This document shows, one piece after another, positions 54,411-64,000 of a stretch of 64,000 bases of DNA (its first letter is position 1; each line of letters opens with the position of its first letter). This DNA is from Palaemon carinicauda (taxonomy: Eukaryota > Arthropoda > Malacostraca > Decapoda > Palaemonidae). The position numbers and the translations under genes are program-made. The stretch is taken from positions 16,540,300-16,604,299 of the forward strand of contig NC_090759.1 in NCBI RefSeq assembly GCF_036898095.1. The letters run 5' to 3'. The notes under the pieces are model-generated. The model had not been told where the DNA came from, did not search any database, and was given only the letters and a program-made list of their open reading frames with translations.

Positions 54411-54897
54411 GAAGCAAAAAATCTATTTTTGGGTGAGATAGCCATGTTGTCCTGATGGACCCGCCCTCCTTTTCTGTAGAAAAGGCCTTGGCAGGATCCC
54501 TCCTGAAACTACTACTGTATATCTGTAGCACCATGCTCAATGCTACTAGGAATAACCGCCATCTAGATACTCAATAGTAGTATGGGAGGAAGGGTAACCT
54601 TGATAACGGCTCCCCTTCTAATTTGCCACTCTTCCCCCTCGAGGTGAAAACGCTATTCGGGGTGAAGATTGCTATGTGTCGTATCACGATATACGTCCCC
54701 TGATTTATGCGATATCCTTAGGAGAAATTTTAAGGATATTCGCGCCAGGAGTTAGAATTCTGGAGACCAAAAGGTAAATTCTCTGGGAATATCACTGTTG
54801 TTCAAATATCCCTTTGAAGCTAATAATAGGAACCTTCCATCAGGACGACATGGCTATCTCACCCAAAAATAGATTTTTCGCTTCACTCAAAATCCGT
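54411..54897 (+). repeat. copy E partial ICR and right inverted terminal repeat
   Basis: 54413-54465 keeps only the right-end half of the ICR; about 75-90 bp including the left-end half are deleted by comparison with copy C. 54540-54860 is the reverse complement of 27720-28020, and the element ends CTCAAAATCCGTT near 54897. Confidence 0.85.
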
Positions 54898-56084
54898 TAA
54901 TTGGATAAGGGATGAAGGGACGAATGATGAATTAAATTTCTTTTAGTTAATCATCCTACCTTTCTATTGAAATCATCCTTTTTTTTTTTTTTGTTGATGT
55001 AGGGAGTTGTTGCTTGTCATGAGGAGTTTTGAGATAGGCCAAAGAGCTAGTGGGGGGAATGTAAAAGAAAAGACTGTTTAGGGAAAATACAAAATCCTTT
55101 AAATTGTTTTGTTTTTAAATGTATAATTTTACTACTTTTTACTGTAGATTGTTTTAGGAATTTAGTTAGCTCATGTCCATTATCACTCAAAATTCCTTTA
55201 TTTTCATTCTTAACAGGTGACTGGCGACAGGTCCCTACACCCAGAAGAGCTTCGAAAGATCAAGTAGATTTATGCCAAAACCAGAAAAACTGTAATACCA
55301 GGAAGAGCTGTCACCTGGATAATGAGATCTGTATTTCCTGTGGATATTTAATGTTATTTACTGGATGAACCCACACCTACATGTCTGATGTGGTGCTATT
55401 GACTTGGGTTAACAACAATGTCAGATCAAGAAAGGGCATAATGGAGTTAATGAACCCAACAGGAAATACTCACTTGATAGGGGTAGAAAAAATCCCGTAG
55501 TAGGGTGATATCCTTTCTGATTGAAAGTGTTTACATGCTGAATGTGCTCTTGGATCAATTCTAACTGCACTTAATAAAACTTAAGTAAACACAATCAAGA
55601 GACATATACTTAGCATATAGGAGTGTAGTTTATTATGTGCAAAACTTAGAGAGTGTTAGCTTCCGTGGCACGCCTGTGTTGTCAGTATACAAAGCAAATA
55701 TAATACAAATACAACTGTTTTTGAGTGCCATGTGAAGCATTATGCGGGCATTGGAATTTTCATATTGACAGAAATTCCCAAGTGCGAGAGGATGTGACAA
55801 TACAAAATCATTGTGAATTAGCCTGGCTGTGTAGGAGAAGGATGATAAATCTATGCTGCACATATATATGTTTAAACAATATTGAACTTTGGTGAGATAT
55901 TTTTTCAAGAAATGAATGTTAACTGAATTACCTGTTCCTGGGGACTTTACTGTACAGTATTCATATGGGGGTGTGCAACGTGAACATTTCTTGTTTCAAA
56001 TCAAATTTTTCTTTTAACTTAGTTATTGTGGGACTGAAGTGAAGAAGGATACTGTAACAGTTTTTCCCTTACTAGGTCTACCCT
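54898..56084. other. non-element flank with a possible host terminal exon
   Basis: AT-rich sequence outside copy E. Apart from the candidate exon at 55218-55266 and an AATAAA at about 55571, nothing was recognised. A minus-strand open stretch at 55633-55908 has no family features and is likely chance. Confidence 0.45.
55218..55266 (+). other. candidate terminal coding exon of a host gene
   Basis: TTTATTTTCATTCTTAACAG is a strong acceptor. It is followed by VTGDRSLHPEELRKIK and TAG, a charged C-terminus. An AATAAA lies about 305 bp downstream, as in a 3' untranslated region. A second frame after the acceptor stays open longer (GDWRQVPTPRRASKDQ). The gene is not recognised and upstream exons were not found. 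Confidence 0.25.
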
Positions 56085-56270
56085 TTATAGGTCTATCTGC
56101 TGAGTCATCTGCAGCCACTGCCTGGCCCTCCCTGGTCCTAGCTTGGGTGGAGAGGAGGTTTGGGCGCTGATCATATGATATATGGTCAGTCTCTAAGGCA
56201 TTGTCCTGAATGCTAGGGCAATGTCACTGTCCCTTGCCTCTGCCATTCATGAGCGACCTTTAAACCTTTA
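56085..56270 (+). mobile_element. truncated tRNA-derived SINE
   Basis: CTGCTGAGTCATCTGCAGCC, TGGCCCTCCCTGGTCCTAGC, TATGGTCAGTCTCTAAGG and CATTCATGAGCGACC match the body of the SINE at 14965-15120 in the opposite orientation. The tRNA-like head is missing. Confidence 0.75.
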
Positions 56271-56512
56271 CTGTATATAAATGTAGTTATTTAATTAGTT
56301 TTTCTCATTTAATCCTCTTTCAATACATTTCCTCCTAGAGGGTGATCCACTTTCCAGCCTATAAATACATTAAGAAAGTCTTTTTTTTCTCTAATGTTCT
56401 TAAGGTTTACCTAAGCTTGAAAAAAATCATACCTGGAAAGCATACTGCTTTATTTATTTAGAACTCGGCGCAGAATACGGTGGAGAGAGACGGTATAATC
56501 AAGAAAAAATAA

Positions 56513-56722
56513 TAGGGAAGTAAGGTTCTAGCTGAGTCTGCTTTCCCAGTATAAAATCAAGAGGTGGTGCCCAGTGCCCAATTCATGCTTGATTGTTTGC
56601 CTTTTATCCAGATTTCTGGGTATTCCACCATTTCTTTTTGTGTTGTGAAACGTTGGTGTGTGGTCAGCATTCAGACACTACGTGCTACGTCTGGCCACAG
56701 TCAGCAAACCACTAAACCGAAA
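56513..56722 (+). repeat. dispersed repeat, first copy at 14640-14862
   Basis: Same ordered blocks as at 14640-14862 (GTAAGGTTCTAG, GTGGTGCCCAGTGCCCA, GGGTATTCCACC, GTGCTACGTCTGGCCACAGTC). Confidence 0.75.
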
Positions 56723-57504
56723 AAAGGAGCTAGGAGTATTAGTCCAAGTGGTCGATCCTGTACAGGAAGCTATGGGCTATCTGTTTGTATGATCACAAAC
56801 CTTCCCCTCGTATGACAGGGTTTGAATATCAAACTCAATCCACGAGGAGAGGGTAAGCTGGAGACTTCTGTAAGAAGTTAAGGAAGAAGCTCAGCGGTAT
56901 CATGACGAACTGCGTCTTCCCACGAGATCAGATGTTCCTATCGCAATGATAAGGAGGGCCTGCTTCCCACCTCTTAAAGGAGAATGGAAGAGACAAAAGA
57001 GTATCTCTTGCGTTGGATGTGGACTCTCTGTCCTTGGTGAAAAACATGAGCCAAGTATTTTGAGCTCGTAAAGAGGGATTTTACCTTTACTGGAAAAACA
57101 TCACTCTAGGATGACAGAGGAAGATCTTCTTTTCGAACGAATCTGGCCGTAGGGAGAGTTCGGTTACGGAAGTCATTGTACAAGTTCATGAACAAGACCG
57201 AGTCTCATGAAGGGTTGGGCAAATATGTTTCTTTAGGCAAGGATTTTGCAGATGGAGGCTAAAGGTGCTCACACGAAGGTCCAAGGGCGTATAGGCCGAC
57301 AGAGACTGAGTGTACTCAAGATGACAACCTCTGGTGTTCTATGTTCTAGTGTGTCACCCATCCCAAGGTTGACTCGAATTTTAGGAACTAAGTTGCCATA
57401 GCTGTCATGTAAGACAGCAATGAATTAAATCTTCTAAGAATGAGAGAATGAGGCAGAGTGGTAACCCCATGGGGTTGTGCCTCCCAATGCAGAGGGAGGA
57501 ACAG
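56723..57504. other. non-coding stretch, nothing certain recognised
   Basis: Purine-rich sequence without a supported ORF. It may be decayed interior of a minus-strand DIRS element, judged only from its position next to copy G. Confidence 0.35.
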
Positions 57505-58124
57505 ATTATTATTATTATTATTAATTGCTAAGCTACAACCCGAGTTGGAAAAGCAGGTTGCTATAAGCCCAGGGACTCCAAATGGGAAAATAGCCCTGTG
57601 AGGAAAGGAAACAAGGAAAAATAAAATATTTTATGAAGAGTAACAACATTCAAATAAATATTTCCTGTTTGAACTATAAAAACTTTAACAAAACAAAAGG
57701 AAGAGAAATTAGATAGAATAGTGTGCCCGAGTGTACCCTCAAGCAAGAGAACTCTAACCCAAGAGAAAGTGGAAGACAATGGTACAGAGTCCATGGCACT
57801 ACCCAAGACTAGAGAACAAAGGTTTAATTTTGGAGTGTCCTTCTCCTAGAAGAGCTGCTTACCATAGCTAAAGTCTCTCTTCTACCCTTACCAAAAGGAC
57901 TGAACAATTACAGTACAGTAGTTAACCCATTGGGTGAAGAAGAATTGTTTGGTAATTTCAGAGTTATCAGGTGTATGAGGACAGAGGGGAATCTGTAAAG
58001 AATAGGCCAGACCATTTGGTGTATGTGTAAGCAAAGGGAAAGTGAACCTTAACCAGAGAGAAGGATCCAATGTAGTACTGTCTGGACAGTCAAAGGAACC
58101 CATAACTCTCTAGCGGTAGTATCT
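57505..58124. repeat. abundant-type dispersed repeat with (ATT)n
   Basis: (ATT)n at 57506-57523 leads into GCTAAGCTACAACCCGAGTT and CCTGTGAGGAAAGGAAACAAGG. The far end reads TGTAGTACTGTCTGGACAGT and AACTCTCTAGCGGTAGTATCT. I recall this pattern from many decapod transcripts and genomes as a high-copy repeat of unclear class. Confidence 0.55.
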
Positions 58125-58417
58125 GCAAGGGATCTGCCTCCTTAGTAGGAACAAAATGAAGGTGAAGACCGTACATTTACGAGGGATGAACACCACGAAC
58201 GTGCAGGATTCAATGAAGAAAGCTGGCAACATGACTGCGGTTTTATCAAAGTTCGCAGGTGATGAAAACTTCAGGAATCGAAGAAACCCTGTTTGTGCGA
58301 AACAAACAAAACTCAAAAGGTGAGAGGGCTATGAAGTGCCAAGGGTAACTCTCGTGCATTACCCCAATCATTGATGGAGTACTGGAATAGGTTCCCAGAA
58401 GGATATCTATGTTAAAC

Positions 58418-58601
58418 TCCTTCATCTCTATGTGGGAGGGCTACCGAAGTAGCATAAGCCCAAGAGAGAGGTAAGAAGACAATCTATGTCATCTAGATGA
58501 GAGCACTCTCCAAAGATAGATTCTCGGGAGCAGCTCCTTCAACTTTATGTGGGAGGGCTACCGAAGTAGCATAAGCCTAAGAGAAGGGAGAGAAGACAAT
58601 G
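58418..58601. repeat. direct repeat pair, ~66 bp, spaced 118 bp
   Basis: CTATGTGGGAGGGCTACCGA..AGTAGCATAAGCCCAAGAGA occurs at 58418-58483 and, with few changes, at 58536-58601. Confidence 0.85.
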
Positions 58602-58610
58602 TTGAGCTGG

Positions 58611-60000
58611 TTAGTGATGAACACAAGCTGGTGACCAGCGAACGGCGAGTAAACGAACGGAGAGCTGTCGTCTGTCATAAACGGCAAAAGATGAGTCGTC
58701 AAACGCTGATCGGTGATCAGTAAGAAGCTGCAGATTGTCTAGCCACTGACTCAACGATTGGCAAGCAGGCAAATCAGATCTGGTGATCTGCGAGCAGGCG
58801 ATCTGCAATCGTTGAACTTGCAAACGGCAAGCTGGCAATTGGTAAGTTGGCGTTCGACGAGCTAGCGATCAGCAAGATGGCGAATGGCGAGCTATCGAAT
58901 GGTCTAGCTATGAGGTGGCAATCGGCAAGCGGAGATCTGAGACGACTTGGCGAGCTGGCAATCGACAATCAGTTAGTTGAAGAACAGTAGTATGGTTCAA
59001 CGACTGGTGAGTTGGCAATTAGCGAGCTAGAAATCGAAGATCAGCAAGCTAGAAATCAGTGATAGACAATCAGCGAGCTAGAAATCGGTGATCAGGTGGC
59101 AGGCAATCGGTGATCAGCGAGCTAGAAATCGGTGATCAGGTGGCAGGCAATCGGTGATCAGCGAGCTAGAAATCGGTGATCGGCAAGCTAGGAGTCGGCA
59201 ATCGGGGATCAGCAAGCCGACGATTGGTGATCGGCGAGACTGGAGATCGACGATCAGTGAAAGACGAGCTAGCAATCGGCGAACTGGCGATCGGTGAGCT
59301 GATGATTGGTGGTCGTCGAACGCTGGGGATCAGCGATTAGCGACCTGGAGATCGACAATTGGCGATCTAGCAATCGGTGACATTACACTAGTTGTCGATG
59401 GAAGGTTGGGTAACCGGGAGATTCGATGGGTGACTGCAACCCACGAACAGAAGTTCTAGGGCGAGAGGTCGGAGAGGAGCGTTGGACAGGCGGAAGACGC
59501 AAGGCTGATGAGCGGCAAGTTTGAGGAGAGTCTGGTAAGACAAGCGAGGGTCGGGAACCAGAGGGTGAACGGTAAGACTGACGAGGCTCGATCAGCTGAC
59601 GAAACTTTGACGAAGGCAATAGCTGAGGAGTGGACGAACATTGAGGTCGTTGATGATCTTCCGAAGGGCATCGTTCGGATGATAACGACGACAAGCCAAG
59701 CACACGTCTCTCTGCCAAAAGCGAAAGAGCGTGTCCGAGGCGACGGAGAAGACAAACAAACTCGGCAGGCTCACCAATAACGATCCTCCACAAGGAAGAT
59801 TGCTCAGCAGGAAGATATCTGAAAGTTCTCCAAAAAGGTGTCTCTCGCAAACGACAGGCGATCACGCGCAGGAGAAACTTGCGGCTGACTTTACTCCGCC
59901 CGTGATGGAAGAGTCGGCTCAGCATAGGAGGGGGGGGGAGCCTAGTCTTTGGCAAGGAAACGGAAAGAGCCAATGAGATGAAGCAGGATAAAGTTGCAAG
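58611..60000 (-). pseudogene. copy G gag-like region
   Basis: Minus-strand open stretches (59973-59383, 58968-58774, 58838-58611) are rich in Ser, Arg, Leu and Pro, with repeated SSPFA/LIASS-type motifs. They are comparable with the Ser-Ala-Pro repeat zone of copy F gag in position and composition but not in unit sequence. No conserved domain is seen. Confidence 0.4.
59071..59180. repeat. 44-bp tandem repeat in copy G
   Basis: The unit CAGCGAGCTAGAAATCGGTG..ATCAGGTGGCAGGCAATCGG starts at 59071, 59115 and 59159. Shorter variants of GATCGGCGAGCTGG continue over 58800-59390. Confidence 0.9.
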
Positions 60001-61285
60001 ACACAGGTGATAAAGGGAAGTTTTCCCTCAGAAGGGAGAACAGCCCAACACCTAGGGAGGATAACTCTCCCTTGGAAGTGTAAGTAACCCCTGGAAGTGG
60101 ACCTCCAGACAGCGTTCTTTTAGATTCACATCAACAAGCTGTGTTCAAGTTGAAGGTCTGCAATGCGTACTACCTGAGAAAACGTATCTGGAGCTAGTTC
60201 ATCGAGGTTAACATGCTGATCAGGAGCTGCCACAGGCGCAGGAGACAGGAAAGTGATGGCGTAGTGACAGCAGATTCCACAGGAAGGAATGGCACTTCTC
60301 TTCTATGTCGGCTATCTTAGCCGAATGAAGAGGTATGGCATCACTAACTGAGGAAAAATCCAAGCAAATTATGCAAGAAAAAAAAAGAACCCTCTGCAAC
60401 AAAACAAGAATTATAATTAATTAATTTAACTGACAAAACAAACTACTCGGGAAAACCACTCAACCCTCTGGCGGGAAGGGGGTTATCTGAAGGGAAGTGG
60501 AGAAGCTGGAGAAGCTAAGGTCATGCACACCCTCTGCTGGCAAGAAAGGCCATAGGACCATCGCACCAAGAAGGAGAGCAGAGTCAAAGCTGAAAAGTTG
60601 AATTACAAACGGTTATTTCACTTAATTAATGAAGAAAGCCATTCGGAAGCGCAAAATAACTGGCGAACAAGAAAAGTCCCCCCCGAACCCCCCCCCCAGA
60701 GGATCTGCCTCTGCCGGCCGCCCACGTAAAGTGAGTAGTGTTGTCAGTGAGAAAGAGCAGGACTGAAATGAAGCTCTGTGAAGGCCGCAAGCAGATTCCC
60801 TCTCAGAACATGAGGGGGGAGGGCGACGTTAACATCTGAACAGAGGAGTATCCAAACGATGACGACTCGCCTGCAGTGGCGGCCGAGTCACTCTAAAGAC
60901 CACCACCCTATGGGATGTCCCTTGTCCAAGGGAGGAAGGTCGTAAGTGAAGGTTCTACGCCCTTGAGAACCTGCCGTACTACGCTCTCACACAAACAGCA
61001 ACATTCATTATAAAGAAAGCTTAAAATATATATAAAAGCATAAAGAATTTTTTCATATATAATGTACAAAAGAACAAACAAGATTAAAAAGTCAAAAGGT
61101 CCGTTGGTTGGGGAGGGTAGAGAGACGTCTTTCTCCTTGAACAAAAAGTAAAGTGAATAACAGTCACAAGTGTGTGAGTGAGAGGGGTAGCTACTACCCC
61201 CCATCCCACGCTAATGGCTCGTCTTTCAGCTTCGCCAAAAGTAATACCCCTATTAATAGCATTGGTTTGTATTTCAGTTACAGAA

Positions 61286-61903
61286 TAATTCTTCATTAGC
61301 AAAAGCGTCTCATTTGAATGTCGACTTGAAAGATAGTGGCCGGGTGCAAGTTGGTGCGCAGTTAGCATTGTCTACAGTAGTGGCGAGGGTTCTGGTGATG
61401 ATGCGTCATCACTTTGGAGGTACTGTGTTGAGTTCCGTAGCTCTTGAACTCTATGCATACTGAGTCTGTGCTTTGCACATTAATACACTGACCATAAGGC
61501 AGGGGAGACAATATTTCTTTGGTATTTATGGTGTATTAGATTCCTTTTTCTAGCCTTTTACAAGAAAGTCCTTGGATACGATACCACATATTAACACTAA
61601 AAAACCTATTACTGTATAGTTTTTCTTACCCAGCAATAATGATATGATCATTGTTTATGAGTGTATTACAGTACTTGAATACACTATTCCTAAACAAACC
61701 TAATGAGAAGGCAATTTCAAAGGAAAATCATTCATTATATAATTCCTTTGCTTGATCAGATCAGATACTGAACTGTACTGGTATTATGGGTTACCAGTCT
61801 TTTACAGTTCAATACTAGTTTCTACCACTCTTTTGTCAATAGTATGAAAAAGCAAAATCTGTATAAGGGCACACACTAAGATTTAAAAATTATATGTAAA
61901 AAA
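61286..61903. other. AT-rich stretch, nothing recognised
   Basis: No gene, known repeat or long ORF is seen between copy G and the triplicated AT-rich unit. Confidence 0.5.

Positions 61904-64000
<2,097 letters not shown>

Larger units (their letters stand above)
27708..54897 (+). mobile_element. DIRS-like retrotransposon copy E, outer host of nested insertions
   Basis: Its own sequence is the four blocks 27708-28159, 39575-39810, 46339-52102 and 53491-54897, about 7.9 kb in total. The left ITR (27720-28020) pairs best with the right ITR at 54540-54860, sharing private variants (TACCTTTTGGTCTCC, AAATTAGAAGGGGAGCC). The interrupted leader blocks align with copy C's uninterrupted leader at both breakpoints. 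Gag, RT, RNase H and recombinase are all broken. It is the oldest of the four nested elements. Confidence 0.9.
58370..61285 (-). mobile_element. copy G, 5' portion of an F-type DIRS-like element (minus strand, degenerate)
   Basis: The sequence at 61205-61280 matches copy F's 5' terminal sequence (TAATGGCTCGTC, GCCAAAAGTAATA, TAGCATTGGTTTGTATT). Leftwards lie a leader and Ser/Arg/Pro-rich gag-like fragments (60402-58611) with internal repeats, as in copy F. RT, RNase H and recombinase were not found, so the element is truncated or decayed beyond about 58600. Confidence 0.55.

Noticed and set aside
55633..55908. Minus-strand 91-codon ORF
   Set aside because: AT-rich, no recognisable domain and no repeats of it elsewhere in the window; compatible with chance.

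Overview
This is a eukaryotic, repeat-dominated window. Long (AT)n and (GA)n tracts, several DIRS-type tyrosine-recombinase retrotransposon families, a tRNA-derived SINE and an I/Nimb/Jockey-like LINE together suggest a decapod crustacean. That assignment rests on remembered repeat styles, not on a search. No intact host gene was recognised. Two short coding-like stretches beside splice-acceptor-like tracts (13014-13243 and 55218-55266) are the only host-exon candidates.

Layout. 1-345 is a ~91-bp tandem array. 455-4447 is copy A, a deleted DIRS remnant. 4460-4845 holds ends of another DIRS family, and copy B (4846-12757, + strand, inverted terminal repeats present at both ends) is inserted into them. 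12758-15290 is mostly non-coding and carries a SINE. 15290-27045 is copy F, a minus-strand DIRS element split by a 5.4-kb LINE (17562-22967) with a perfect 14-bp target-site duplication.

27708-54897 is one DIRS element, copy E, broken into four pieces by insertions. Copy C (28160-39574) lies in its 5' leader and itself carries a 2.6-kb TA-flanked terminal-inverted-repeat element at 35662-38303. Copy D (39811-46338), of another DIRS family, lies about 240 bp further on in the same leader. A minus-strand DIRS fragment (52103-53490) lies inside the recombinase gene. The pairing of inverted terminal repeats (27.7 kb with 54.9 kb, 28.2 kb with 39.5 kb, 39.8 kb with 46.3 kb) supports this nesting.

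54898-62408 holds flanking sequence, a partial SINE, a dispersed repeat with an (ATT)n tract, a minus-strand gag-like remnant (copy G) and a triplicated AT-rich unit. A second copy of the TA-flanked element runs off the end of the window (62409-64000).

How the parts work. Each DIRS copy encodes Gag, a reverse transcriptase/RNase H polyprotein and an overlapping tyrosine recombinase. Inverted terminal repeats (ITRs) flank the coding region, and an internal complementary region (ICR) next to the 3' ITR is the reverse complement of both ends joined. In this class the ICR is thought to template a circular DNA that the recombinase integrates without target duplication. All copies have frameshifts, stops or deletions and look non-autonomous. 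The A/B, C and E families share a probable zinc-binding Gag N-terminal domain; in B, C and E it begins directly after a splice-acceptor-like sequence, so their mRNA leaders are probably spliced.
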